Shown here piece after piece: positions 1 through 10,611 of a DNA stretch of 64,000 nt (within the stretch, counting starts at the first letter, position 1; each line of letters starts with the position of its first letter). A program made the position numbers and the translations under genes. Source of the DNA: Enoplolaimus lenunculus (lineage: Eukaryota > Nematoda > Enoplea > Enoplida > Thoracostomopsidae); contig JASANG010003160.1 in NCBI GenBank assembly GCA_030248215.1, forward strand, positions 62,001-126,000. Reading direction: 5' to 3'. The notes below the pieces were generated by a model. It was not told the DNA's origin and made no database searches. It saw only the letters and a list, made by a program, of their open reading frames with translations.

Positions 1-534
1 CAGTACAGTGCAAACTAAACTCGTTTATATGTTTCACATTAAAACGAAACACATTTTCGGAAAAATCGGTGTCCGTATCCGTTATAAAAATACCGAAAAT
101 TTGGTTACTTTTACAAACAAGATTACTTAAAAATCACGTATATGACTCGCAATGTTTTTACAAATATAATTCAATTGTTTAAAATAAAATAAAAAGTACA
201 AAATTCATCCAAAATTATTCTTAGATTTTAGAAAACCAAGTGAATATTTGCATGTCCAATTGTTGGCAAAAAATTTAGACATTTTTGAAACTTTTACACT
301 TCAATATCTGTTTTCCGTTTCTGTTAACAGTTTGTCCGCGATTCGTTTCAGTTATTTCTACAATCCATTCACACCGTGCTACTTATTAAAGCTACTTGTT
401 CCATAAGTTTGGACATGGCTTTTGAAAATTTTCGCGTATGTGGGATTGTTTGTGATCTCCCCTAATCATTCCATACATAAATTTAAATTTTTCAAAAATT
501 CTACTTTTTGTTCGATGTAGGATATATACAGAGC
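1..534. other. AT-rich stretch, no gene seen
   Basis: No coding exon, RNA gene or clear element was recognised. The part near 400-530 resembles one arm of the foldback element at 20627-20955 (CATTCCATACATAAATTTAA-like), so it may be an old repeat fragment. Confidence 0.4.
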
Positions 535-705
535 TGAGTCAAATGTTGTTAAATTTTTCACAGTCAGACGTCTGCCTAACAAGGTATTGTTAAATAACGT
601 ATTTGCGCGTTTGTAACGTTTTGCGACGGTAACAAGTCAGTTATTTGACCATAACTCATTAGCCAGACGTCTGATTTTGACAAATTTCACACCGCTTAAC
701 TCAGT
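535..705. repeat. Foldback repeat with CAGACGTCTG arms
   Basis: The left arm reads GAGCTGAGTCAAATGTTGTT then CAGACGTCTGCC. The right arm carries CCAGACGTCTGATTTTGACA and TTAACTCAGTATC, which is roughly its inverse complement. A related CAATCAGACGTCTGCCTAAC stretch lies near 20805. This looks like a small terminal-inverted-repeat element; its target site was not determined. Confidence 0.5.
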
Positions 706-1109
706 ATCATTATCTAACTTTTTGAAATATGTTTTTTGTGTTTCAAAAGAGAACCAAATGTTTTAAAAAATCGAATTTATCAAAAAACAACAAATTTGGG
801 CTTGGAATAATTAAGTGAGACAATAAGAAGCCAAAATATGCAAAAAATTTCAAAATCCAACCATTTTAGGTATTTCAATTGCCTTTAGCAAATTATGTGA
901 TAACTCAATTTGTGCAAAGGTTGTAATTGTGATTGACCACAGGAAAACATTTAGAAACACAAATACTCCGGATTCCATAAAATTCAGGTCGTACTGTAAA
1001 GTTCAAAAAAGGGGTAAGACTGTCCTAATGGCTATGCTTAAACCGATTTCTATCGTCTAAACTTACACCCGAGCCTAATCCAAATCTTTTCAGACTACCA
1101 AAATGCCGC

Positions 1110-1305
1110 AGTGCTTGACAATTCTAACATATATGCGCAGTGCAAAATCGCCACAAGCCGTGAGGGCCCACTCGGGCTGGCGCGTCAAGCTCCCGCGGTT
1201 CAGTGGTCATCGTAAACGCACCCGCCCGTGAGACTGGGATCGAATCCACCTTGAAATTACATCTCATATCAAATTTAAAATATTCATGTGAAAAAGCGAA
1301 GTTGT
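1110..1305 (+). mobile_element. Degenerate tRNA-like TTAA element
   Basis: The sequence shares GTGAGGGCCCACTCGGGCT, a tRNA-like core (GCGGTTCAGTGGTCATCG, then GGGATCGAATCC) and the ATTCATGTGAAAAAG tail with the elements at 14014, 19590 and 42130. The TTAA ends are no longer clear, so it is an old copy. Confidence 0.55.
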
Positions 1306-1452
1306 TCTCAGCAATGTGTTAAAGTCTATGAATAAATCAAATCATAATCCTATGCGTAGTTGTTAACCTAAGGATAATGATGGTGTCGAATTGTCGAGGC
1401 AATTAAATTTCAATACCGCGGAATACCAAGTTTGCCCAATTAAACACATTAC

Positions 1453-1816
1453 AGCCAGAGGTCTGCCTCCGGAACAGGCACAAAATCGGCCTCCGGCTGC
1501 GGTAGAAATGATTCCGTAAGTTCGGGCAATTTCGGTAGTAAAATTTTGCCTAATTTTGCAAAATTTATCTGTTTAATTAGCGCGTTTGGTTTTACTTTTG
1601 TCATAATTTTTAGGAAAGAATTAATTTCCGAAATTTCGCAAAAAACTAGCGAAAAACTATACAACTTAATGACATATTGCAGAAATTAGCTAAAATTCAC
1701 CAATTATCCATCCTTTTTACTACCTAAAATTTCACCTCACCTCCGGCTCCAGCTCCGACTTCGACAAGTTTCGTTGACCTCCGGCTCCGGAATTTTTCAC
1801 CTCTGGTTGCACCCTG
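1453..1816 (-). mobile_element. hAT-like MITE, CCGGAGCC family
   Basis: The copy is reversed and ends in GGTTGCACCCTG, the complement of the CAGGGTGCAACC terminus of this family. Both ends are rich in CCGGCTCCGG. The middle is AT-rich and shared with copies at 4615, 53484, 61909 and 62400. No ORF of its own is evident. Confidence 0.65.
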
Positions 1817-2310
1817 CTGCTATTCCACAATTGTGTTTCTTTGAGAGCGAAGATTGCTCCTGTTCGATTTGACCTCAAATTTCGTTTCCAGTTGAACTCA
1901 ACTCATTGTTGTGCTAGGACTTAAATATATGCCTATGTGCGGTTAATCAATACGTCTCGATCCTTCAGGAACAAACTCGCCATTGCTTTTTAGCACGGAG
2001 AGTGTTTAAAGCCTGGTCGAATAAAGCATACTTGACAACACAGTGCATGCCCAAAATATGAAATACGACGCCTATATACATGAGGTTTGATTCGACTATC
2101 GTTTCCATATGCTAAACTGGTTCGATTGAACGTACCAGTTGAGTTAATAGCAAACGAACGTTTCGATGTGGTGCGTGACTCGGGCTAATTTAATTACACT
2201 GTTTATTTTATACATTTTTTAGTTTATTTTTCAAACGAGAAAAATTACAACGATGGGCTGTAACGACGTGCTTTTATCAGCCATCGCAATGCGCTTTGAG
2301 TACATTGTTT

Positions 2311-2504
2311 TGTACCTGCAAAAAATCTTGAGTCAAATTGACTGTCTCCGAAATAGGCTTTTGGCGGCTACACAAACTGAGTCAAATTCGACTCACCGAA
2401 TAGCACGTTTGATTCTGGCGGAGTCGGATTTGACTCAGTTTGTGTAGTTCCGTAGATCCTGCTTCGGAGAGAGTCAATTTGACGTACCGTTTTTTTGCAG
2501 TGTA
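2311..2504. mobile_element. Mariner-like MITE, GAGTCAA family
   Basis: The ends read CTGCAAAAAATC..GAGTCAAATTGACT and, at the right, AGTCAATTTGAC..TTTTTTTGCAGTGTA. Cleaner copies at 8484 and 32449 show the terminus CACTGCAAAAA next to a TA target. The interior is a series of imperfect GAGTCAAATTCGACTC palindromes. Confidence 0.65.
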
Positions 2505-2561
2505 GTTGGCCTACTATTATTTATATATAAATTATCTTCTGTTGATGTTAAATTTCGGTTA

Positions 2562-3442
2562 GAGCGGAGTTCACGTTATAACTGGGGCAACCTGAAACAC
2601 GTTTTGTCCCTATTATAATTGATTGCGGGTATCATTTTGTCTCCTAGTTGATTACCTATCAAATTCATAAAATGTGAATTGTCTGCTATCTAATTTAACA
2701 TCTACTGTTTGTACTGCAGTACCATATGATGTTGTCTGTCAGTATCATATGAAATGTTTGGAAATGTATGCAAAGTTGCGGTAAACTAGCTTGGTTGTTC
2801 TGCAGAATGTCATATGATACTAAAGTTTGAAACTTGAATTATTTGTACTTATAAATATATTTTATGGAGAAAATTTTTGCCAGAAACATAAACGTAGAAG
2901 CTAATTCAGCGTTTGAAATCATTTTATGCAATATGAATCTAACTTTTTACCATTTTATTAGGAAGTAGGAAATTATTGCAAGGTTGTGGTAAATTAGCCA
3001 CAATGTCCTATAGAATATCATATGAGACCAAAATTTGCAGCTTGAATTATCTGTACTTAGGAATATATTTAGGCAAAATTTAAGTAAGAAAACGCAAAAT
3101 AGAAACTAATTCAGGATTCGAAATCACTTAAAGCAACATTATATAATTTTTCAGTATATTATTAGTGAGCATGAATTATACCATCATGCAAAATATGATG
3201 TGATATTCGGTAGAATTTCGGAATAACATGTGATATTTCCATAAATGTCCCATGGTATCATGTGACATATGGCTGTTTGTATAATATGACTACTGAAGAT
3301 TATGGATTTGTAAGCAAATGTCGCATGACAGTCACATTTTGTCTACATAAAAGCTGTTCAACTCATCACATTTTATGTTGACGTCGAATCATTATGAACC
3401 AAACGGGTTCTGGGATGCCCCGAGTTATAATGTGATCCTGAA
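2562..3442. mobile_element. Harbinger-like MITE, CATATGATA family
   Basis: The roughly 40-bp ends match in inverse: GTTCACGTTATAACTGGGGC at the left and GCCCCGAGTTATAATGTGAT at the right. TTA directly flanks both sides (2559-2561 and 3443-3445), as expected for PIF/Harbinger targets. The interior repeats CATATGATA palindromes. Related copies are at 6424, 46552 and 60394. No transposase is present. Confidence 0.65.
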
Positions 3443-3603
3443 TTAGGCGCTTGTTCACGTTCATATCAAGTTTAGACCTAATATTAAGACTATCTAAAAC
3501 ATAATTCCAAGCTTAAGTTATACCAAATCCTGAAAATTTCAAATTTCGCGCTTCGGAGGAGTGTGCCATTTTCACAATCAGGAGAGTCGATAATTACTCC
3601 TTT

Positions 3604-3835
3604 TGCAAGAGTGTGCAACTGGATACATTTTGTGTAGATAAAAATATACCTAGCGCACTTTGCGTTTTTGATCTACACCGGCAGTGTACGCATACGGCAC
3701 AAAAATTTTCCGCTGTACGTTTAATTTATTGGTATTGCATGTGACAGCCACCCCCATTTAAACAAAGAGAGGTCGGCCAAAAACGCAACGCCCGGTGGCA
3801 CATTTTCTATCATGCGGAACGCCAAGAGTTGCATA
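3604..3835. mobile_element. Foldback element with GAGTGTGCAACT ends
   Basis: The left end has CAAGAGTGTGCAACTGGATA and the right end has GGAACGCCAAGAGTTGCATA. It shares GGTCGGCCAAAAACGCAACG with copies at 12444 and 30917. It is non-coding. Confidence 0.55.
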
Positions 3836-4140
3836 TTAAGTACTTTTGGATCATGCACTATTGTCATAATTAATAAAGAAGAGTAGAACTCGCATCATTA
3901 ATGCGGTGCGTTGAGGACACCTTTATGCTACTAATGAGTACAGTTTTGTCTTTTTTAATTCACTCGGAATGACAAAATTCACCGTAGTTTTGCGATTCTC
4001 AGTAAATTTCAAACTCCAATTTTCAGCTCATAAAACTTCAATGTTGCAATTAATAAAATTCCAGGCCAAACTTTTACTATTAAAATTTGGTTGTCATTCA
4101 AATGATTATTTTTCAACCTTAATTCATTTAATCTGTAAAC

Positions 4141-4280
4141 TAAGCGTTTCGCTAGACTTTTTTGACGTCCGGCGCTGTCCGACGCTGTCCGTCACCATGC
4201 GGTATTGTACGCAAATAACTCACGTACTATTAACGTATGGTGACGGACGGCGCCGGACGTCAAGCATAGCGCAACCCTTA
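4141..4280. mobile_element. GC-rich foldback element (GACGTCCGGCGC)
   Basis: The arms TTGACGTCCGGCGCTGTCCG and CGGACGGCGCCGGACGTCAA are inverted copies. The outer parts (TAAGCGTTTCGCTAGAC and CATAGCGCAACCCTTA) also match in inverse. Relatives are at 41460 and 37295. It is a GC-rich island in AT-rich DNA. Confidence 0.6.
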
Positions 4281-4614
4281 ATGTGTGCATGCGGTAATAC
4301 ATGTTTCAACCGTTGTTTTTGAGAAAATATATTTGCAATATCGCACCCTTGGGGGCTTTTGGCGTTTATTAATGCGGTTATATGTACATATTTGGGCTAA
4401 AACTGTCAGTATAAAAACAAAACACGGTAAAATTGAATAATCATACTATTGGGATTTGAAAGTTTGAGAAGTCGCTAAGTGGATTATATGGTTGTTACCA
4501 TTGTGGTTGATGTATTAAATTGGATTGGAAGTCCAACAAGTGTAGGTCCAGTATTGCAAACGTTTGTAAAATCATGAGATAAACTTAGTAGAGTTTGTGT
4601 AAAATACCTATTAG

Positions 4615-4987
4615 CAGAGTGCAACCGAAGGTGAAAAATTCCGGAGCCGGAGGTCACCGAAACTTGCCGGAGCCGGAGGTCACCGAAACTTGCCGGAGCC
4701 GGAGCCGGAGGAAAGCGAAATGCGGTTGTAAAAATGATGGTTAATTAGTTAATTTTAGCCAATATCTGTATTATGTTGTTCATAAATTGTTTGGTTTTTA
4801 CACTAATTTTGTGCAAAATTTCGGAAATTCTTTCCTGAAAATTGTGACAAAAGTAAAGCGAAGCGCGCTAAACAGATAAATTTTGCAAAATTAAGCAAAA
4901 TTTTACTACCGAAATTGCCGGAACCTCCGTCAAAAATTCTACCAGAGCCGAAACCGAAGCCGGAGTCAGACCTCCGGTTGTACCCTG
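4615..4987 (+). mobile_element. hAT-like MITE, CCGGAGCC family
   Basis: It begins CAGAGTGCAACCGAAGG and ends CCTCCGGTTGTACCCTG, an inverted match. CCGGAGCCGGAGG blocks sit at both ends of a shared AT-rich core. No good 8-bp target duplication remains. Confidence 0.65.
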
Positions 4988-5021
4988 CCGGCCAGATACT
5001 TGTTTGTCGTATATGTATTAG

Positions 5022-5205
5022 GGCCAATGTTACTTTTAGGTAGATTTAGCGTATTGATAAGCCTAAGCCTAAACGTTGCAAAAGCGTATTCCAAAGCCTA
5101 AGCCTAAGCCTAAGCCTAAGCCTATGCAAAAATGTAGTCCAGAATGTAAGCCTACTTTTTTCAGACCCACCACAAACCGGGACAGCCGTTAAAGTAACAT
5201 GAGCC
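5022..5205 (+). mobile_element. Telomere-hexamer MITE, subtype C
   Basis: The left end is GGCCAATGTTACTTTTAGG and the right end is GTTAAAGTAACATGAGCC. The interior is a run of CCTAAG with a GTTGCAAAAG spacer. The flanks TGTATTAG and GATATTAG match at 6 of 8 bases, consistent with an aged 8-bp target duplication. Confidence 0.75.
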
Positions 5206-5543
5206 GATATTAGCACATTTTTTTGCAAATGTCAACCAAAATTGGTTAAAAAGTTCAATTGTGCAAGCGAGTTAATTTTCAACGGCTACGTTTAAAGTTA
5301 AACTGCATAAACACAAATATAGTTAATACTTTACGGAACTAAACCAGTCAACCCGTTCCGGTTACTTAAAACGTAGCGGAAAAAATAACGAACCAAAATA
5401 AAACGCAAATAAACCCAAAGACAGGGCAATTGAGTGGAAAATTTGACATATACAAGTCCCAGACAACACAAGAGCACACGAATTCTTGCATAATAAAATT
5501 AATAAAAAATAGTTTGGCATTTGGTGCCAAACATGAAAAGTTT

Positions 5544-5747
5544 GGGCCAATGTACAGAACAGGGTCGGAACAGTAGTATACGCATATTCCTAAGTCAAGC
5601 CTAAGCCTAAGCGTAAGAAGGAGCCTATACCTAAGCCTAAGCCTAAGCCCAATCCTAAATCTAACCGTAAAAAATTAGTCCAAAGCTTAAGCTTACTGTA
5701 TTACAGTTCCGCCGGAAAACGTTCCGGTCCTGTTCTACACATGGGCC
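5544..5747 (+). mobile_element. Telomere-hexamer MITE, subtype A/B
   Basis: It starts GGGCCAATGTACAGAACAGG and ends CCTGTTCTACACATGGGCC. CCTAAG repeats begin after CAGTAGTATACGCATATT, and the far side has TTAGTCCAAAGCTTAAGCTT. There is no coding potential. Confidence 0.8.
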
Positions 5748-6254
5748 AAAATTTGTAAACAACGTGTCAAAATTTGCACTAATTTTCAACTCTCTGCACG
5801 CTAATAATAGTTTCAGATCTGCAATCATATCATTGCTGCTGACAATTGCTCAGTGTTACCATTGCATAAATATCGTACAAGTACGTATTGAGCGACCCAA
5901 CTTTTCAACAATACAGACAAGGGATGTAAGTGGGTTAGGATTTTTTACTCGCGTTGTGCTTTACCTGCTCAAATGTCATTTTTACCCGCGCAAAATTCTT
6001 TTGCATATCATTACATGCATTTACCCGCGTAAATTTGTTTTGCCATTACCCGCCCATTGATGGTAATACTCGCTACTTATTTTTCACTCATACGGTAAAA
6101 ACAGTTTTAAAAATTCAACTTTTTCCACATTATCAGGTTTCAAGTTTCTTATGAAAATTTTAGATGGGTAGTAAAGAAACTGACGAAAACGAAAACGGGG
6201 AACAAAATAACAAAACATCGAAACGAAAAACAAATATTAAATTATAAAAGTTTC

Positions 6255-6688
6255 GGCCCATGTAAAGATCAGGGCGGAACGTTTTTGTGTTGAACTGCAA
6301 TAGAGTAAGCTAAATGTTTAGACTAATGTTCTTGCTTGGTTTAGGCATAGGCTTAGGCTTAGACTTAGAAATATGCTCATTCTGACGCTTAGGTTTAGGC
6401 TTAGGCTTTACCTCAAGCATACAGACATTTGAAATTATACCATATGATATTCGCAGACAATGCCTCGAATATCTTCATATTGAAGAGCAAAACGTGTCCT
6501 ACACATGATAATAGCAGACAATACGAATTTTTGAATACGACATGGGGTCTGGAAACAGATAAAATGTTACCGAATAGTCTAATATGGACAAAACGTGTCC
6601 CAACCTGCCCCGGTTATAACGTGAACCCCGCATTAGGCTTAGGAATATGCTCGTAATACTGTTCCGCCCTTCGTTCTTTACACTGGCC
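6255..6688 (-). mobile_element. Telomere-hexamer MITE, subtype A, with nested insert
   Basis: It starts GGCCCATGTAAAGATCAGGG and ends CGTTCTTTACACTGGCC. The flanks AAAGTTTC and TAAGTTTC agree at 7 of 8 bases. The TTAGGC array is interrupted by a fragment of a CATATGATA element (6424-6632). Confidence 0.85.
6424..6632. mobile_element. CATATGATA element fragment nested in a MITE
   Basis: The segment from ACATTTGAAATTATACCATA to AACGTGAACCCCGCA is nearly the same as part of the element at 60394-61464. It is followed by TTAGGC, so it ends at a TTA inside the host array. The left end is missing. Confidence 0.65.
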
Positions 6689-6984
6689 TAAGTTTCAAAT
6701 ATGTTTTTCATTTTTCGGCAAATCCTAGTCAGGCATGCAAAATATTTACCAGTTTTTCTAAAAGTTTAAAAATTACAAATATCAGATGAGCAGGGGTATT
6801 TTTCAGGGTTTGGATGAATTTGGTCGTTTTAAAATTTCGTACAACGAACAAGCGACGAGCTTAAAGCTTGCATAGTTCACGACACTTTATACAATTCAAC
6901 ATTTTGAAATTGCAATAGGTTTGCTATTAAAATTTCGTACAGCATTGAAAATCAGTATTAAGCTCATCTTCATAAACCAATTTG

Positions 6985-7108
6985 AAGCAGACCCGTCACC
7001 AGCTCACCTTGTTTGGTGGAGCTAGAAAATTGTTTAGGGGGGCCATAAATTTTCCAGGGGCGGGGGCAGAGTCTCACCCCCTGACGCCTATTGGCTACGG
7101 GCGTGATT
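6985..7108. repeat. CAGCTCACCTTG repeat family
   Basis: It shares CCAGCTCACCTTG, an AAAATTTTCCAGGGG-like stretch and a terminal GGCTACGGGC with copies near 9246, 9790, 17622, 34345, 35620 and 38583. The ends resemble the GTAGCCAG ends of DNA transposons in other animals. The superfamily is undecided. Confidence 0.5.
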
Positions 7109-7365
7109 TGAAGGTTTACCCGAACAATAATTTACACAAATCGCGAACTATTTCGAGTTATTTTAAATGAATTATACTTGGTTTAACAACAATCCTGAAC
7201 CTTTCCTGAGCCGGCGCAGTGTCTTCTGTGTCCATCCGCAACTTTGAACGGTATTGTTTAATTTTATGCCGACAGTATATATACTTAATGAAATATTCAA
7301 CAAGTAGTAAGCAGGTCGTTTTAAAACGAGTTTCCATAAAAAAACTTTATTTCGACAGTTAAATC

Positions 7366-7555
7366 GGTCCATGTATAAAACAGGGCCAGGACAGTAGTAT
7401 AAGCATATTCCTAAGCCTAAGCCTAAGTCTACGCGTATGGATGAGCCTATTACTAAGCCTAAGCCTAAGTCTAAGCAAAAAACCAGTCTAAAGCTTAAAC
7501 TGATTCTATTATAGCCCCTCCTGGAAACGATCCGGCCCTGTTCTATTCGTGGGCT
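7366..7555 (+). mobile_element. Telomere-hexamer MITE, subtype B, exact 8-bp TSD
   Basis: This 190-bp copy is flanked on both sides by GTTAAATC (7358-7365 and 7556-7563), an exact 8-bp target duplication. The left end is GGTCCATGTATAAAACAGGG and the right end is CGGCCCTGTTCTATTCGTGG. The interior has CCTAAG runs and the shared AGTCTAAAGCTTAAACT block. Confidence 0.92.
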
Positions 7556-7852
7556 GTTAAATCAACCTCTGTTGGCTGTTTATATACACGGTTTAAACAA
7601 ACACGGCATCAGACGAACACTTATATTGCAACTGGTAAAGCAAAAATGAACCAGTTTTTTTGGCCAGAGGTAAAATTGGCATTATTCTAAGTGCATTATA
7701 TACTTCATTTTATGAAAAGTACAGCTTTTACAGAATTTCACAATGTTTGTATTTGAAATGGTATTAATAAATTTATGTCAAGTTATTTTGCATGCAGCTG
7801 TGCATATGAGTGAACTTTGGTCGAAGATGCATGTCCTATACAACTATCATTC

Positions 7853-8318
7853 GCGCATGTAAACATCACGACCGGAACGGTTTTCTACGGGACTGCATGC
7901 AATAGAGTATTAAGTTTAAGACTTAGGCTTTTTTTTTTGCTTAGGTTTAAGATTAGGTGGCCAATGTAAACAATAACGGCGGAACAGAATTGTAACCATA
8001 CTTCTAAGACTAAGCCTAAGCCTAAGCTTAAGCGAAAGAATGAGCATATTCCTAAGCCTAAACCTAAGCCGAAGCCTAAGCCTAAGTGTAAGAATTTGCA
8101 TATTTCGAAGACGAAGCCTAAGCCTAAGCTTAAGCGAAAGAATGAGCATATTCCTAAGCCTAAGCCTAAGTCGAAGCATAAGCCTAAGGGTAACAATGAG
8201 CATATTTCGAAGACTAAGCCTTAGCCTATTAAGCCAAGCATAAAATTAGCCTAAAGCTAAAGCTTACTCTATCGCAGTTCCATAGAAGAACTCTCCGTCC
8301 CTAATATTTACATGGGCC
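7853..8318 (+). mobile_element. Telomere-hexamer MITE next to an older fragment
   Basis: An intact-looking copy spans 7959-8318 (GGCCAATGTAAACAATAACG to TATTTACATGGGCC) with three blocks of CCTAAG separated by GAATGAGCATATT. Left of it, 7853-7958 is a partial copy in the other orientation (CATGTAAACATCACGACCGG). This suggests insertion next to or into an older element. Confidence 0.7.
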
Positions 8319-8483
8319 GAAGTTAAACTACGCGCATGCGGTGGGTCACTTGTTTTCTGGCGATAATTGTTCATTGACTGCACGCCCCACTGGCAAAATG
8401 TCCCAATATACTACGGTTTGCAATTTGCATAAGCCTAAAAATTGCATGTTTCTCACGTTCGGTTCTTGAGTTAGTGCTTGGTA

Positions 8484-8738
8484 CACTGCAAAAACTGGTG
8501 AATCAAATTGACTCTCTCCGAAATAGGCTCTACGGGACTATACAAAACTGAGTCAAATTCGACTCCGTCAGAGTCAAACGTGCAACTCTCAGTGAGTCGA
8601 ATTGGACTCTGGCGGAGTCGAAGTTGACTCTGGCGGAGTCGAATTTGACTCTGGCGAAGTTGAATTTGACTCAGTTTGTATAGTCCCGTAGAGCCTATTT
8701 CGGAGTGAGTCAATTTGACTCACCATTTTTTTGCAGTA
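8484..8738. mobile_element. Mariner-like MITE, GAGTCAA family
   Basis: It starts CACTGCAAAAACTGGTG after TA (8482-8483) and ends ACCATTTTTTTGCAGTA before TA. The long inverted ends include CTCTCCGAAATAGGCTCTAC and its complement. The interior is a series of GAGTCGAATTTGACTC-like palindromes. Confidence 0.75.
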
Positions 8739-8753
8739 TAGTATAGTATCACA

Positions 8754-8979
8754 GGCCCATCTATAGAACAGGGCCGCATCGTTTTCTGGAGGGACTATAA
8801 TAGAGTCAGTTTAAGCTCTTGACTAATTTTTTGCTTAGGCTTAGGCTTAGGCTTACGAATACGCTCGTCCATACGCTTAGGCTTTGGCTTAGAAATAGGC
8901 TCACCCATACGCTTAGGCTTAGGCTTAAGCTTAGCAATATGCTTATACTACTGTTCCTGCCCTGTTCTATACATGGGCC
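8754..8979 (-). mobile_element. Telomere-hexamer MITE, subtype B, exact 8-bp TSD
   Basis: It is flanked by GTATCACA on both sides (8746-8753 and 8980-8987), an exact target duplication. The ends are GGCCCATCTATAGAACAGGG and CCCTGTTCTATACATGGGCC, almost perfect inverse complements. The array is TTAGGC with TACGAATACGCTCGTCC-like spacers. Confidence 0.93.
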
Positions 8980-9169
8980 GTATCACATTAACAGACTCTG
9001 CGTGCACTTATTTCTACAAGACGCCTCAATATCAAGTGTTTCTTTTGCTAAACGCTAAAATCTAAACAATTTTAGTTTTGCCCGTTTCAATACGGACCCT
9101 CGTTAATATGTTTCGTTATCCGGTCTAAAATAACTCGGATCAGAAACTAATATTCTGATAGCCGAAACA

Positions 9170-9790
9170 CTATTGTATCAAAAAACATACCTGTACGAAA
9201 CGAAAACGTCGACTGCTTGTAAGTAAGTACAACTCTGAGTAATACAGTACAACCCGTAGCCAGTTCATCTCGATATGGCGGCGTAAACATTTTTCAGGAC
9301 GGGCATACAAGGGTTTTCGATGGCTTACAAGCAAGGTTGAAAATTTTCTAAAAGCGGCAAAATTGTTCCCGAGAGGCTGTGAGCTTGCCTGACTTCCCTT
9401 TGGCAACTGGCGCGACAACAAAAGTTGTGATAAGCATAAATTTGTAACTGTCATAACTTGTACGAAACCTTTTCCGTGGTTTGATTGAATAAACAACACA
9501 ATCGGTCGTCGTAGACATTGCCGGGACGCGCCCTCTGTCCATCATTAGCGTAAACTCAACCGTGACAAATTTAGTCAAAATTGCTAGTTTTGTTTTCGCA
9601 AAACGTTTCGTTCAACACAATTTTGTCGTATTTCGACAGGATTATCGAACTGCGGGTTCAAAGTTTTTGGTCGTTTGTGTTGCGTTTGTTTTTCCGTTCT
9701 GCGTATCCGTCTTGTTTTCTATACATTTTTTCTTTTGTTCGGATCTTTAGAAACTTTCCCACGTCCGCAGTCAGCTCAGATTGCTAGGTG
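9170..9790. other. Open frames on both strands, no recognised gene
   Basis: Minus-strand frames of 109 and 76 codons (9170-9578) and plus-strand frames of 62-68 codons (9562-9787) overlap in conflicting directions. I recognise no family. The CAGTTCATCTCG...GGTTGAAAATTTTCTA repeat (about 9246-9360) runs through the minus frames, which argues against a gene. Confidence 0.3.
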
Positions 9791-9935
9791 GGAGCTAATA
9801 ATTTGTTCAGGGGATGCATACAAGGGTTTTTGTTGACTTACATTATCAAGCAAGGTTGAAAATTTTCTAGGGGGCGGGACAAAAATTTTCGATGGAGCTG
9901 AGTCACTGTTGGCTGCTCTTGGTTACGGGCTCGAA
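9790..9935. repeat. CAGCTC...GGCTACGGGC repeat copy
   Basis: It contains ATGCATACAAGGGTTTTTG, GCAAGGTTGAAAATTTTCTA and GGTTACGGGC, the same order as the other copies of this family. Confidence 0.5.
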
Positions 9936-10359
9936 ACCAATAGGTTTACGCAGGGGATACGGAAAACGCTTTTATAAGCTTAAGCCTAAATCTCTGCCTA
10001 AGCTTTTACCAAATCTAAACTTGAGGTCAAGTGGGAGCCTTAATTGCAAATTTGCGTAGAGAAAGTGTACAAGAAGTAGTTTGTATTTTCGTTAGTCTGA
10101 AGCGACTCAAAAGTGCCACAGGCTATTAACAGTTAACTATTAATCACGTAAATTATGTATTGTGTTGCTTGTCGTCTGAATGATATAGGAATTTAAACTT
10201 TTAAGCTTATTTCACAATATTTTAAGATATTTTAGTTTGTAGCCAAGCAAATGGCATTACTTATTGTAATAATACGGTCGCAGACTCAAAAAAATTAACA
10301 CTTGTCCACCTTTATTTCATCAAACTATACACAACTGTTATCATGGTAGCTTTTGAGTA

Positions 10360-10611
10360 CACTGTAAATTGCAATGAGTTGAATAATCAATTCAGCTAGC
10401 GACTTGGTTATTTCTGAATTAATATCAGTAAACACTAACTCACTATGAGTTGAGTTGATTCTCACTCTGAAACGAGTTGACTGTGGGTGAGTTGGTTAAT
10501 TAACTTAGAATGAACTGAATCAACTCAAAATGCTGAGTTCTGATAGTCCTAACTCCGACTGAGTGATTCAACTCATTCTGAGTTAAAATCGACTCACTGA
10601 AATTTACAGTG
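10360..10611. mobile_element. Mariner-like MITE, TGAGTTGA family
   Basis: It starts CACTGTAAATTGCAATGAGT just after TA and ends ACTCACTGAAATTTACAGTG. The interior is dense in TGAGTTGATT/AACTCA inverted units. Sister copies are at 29316 and 33295. It is non-coding. Confidence 0.7.

Noticed and set aside
7885-8203. Leu/Arg-repeat proteins (LRLRLRNM-type frames)
   Set aside because: These frames, like those at 16084-16422, 31271 and 36261, are translations of the TTAGGC/CCTAAG arrays. They are open only because the hexamer lacks stops.
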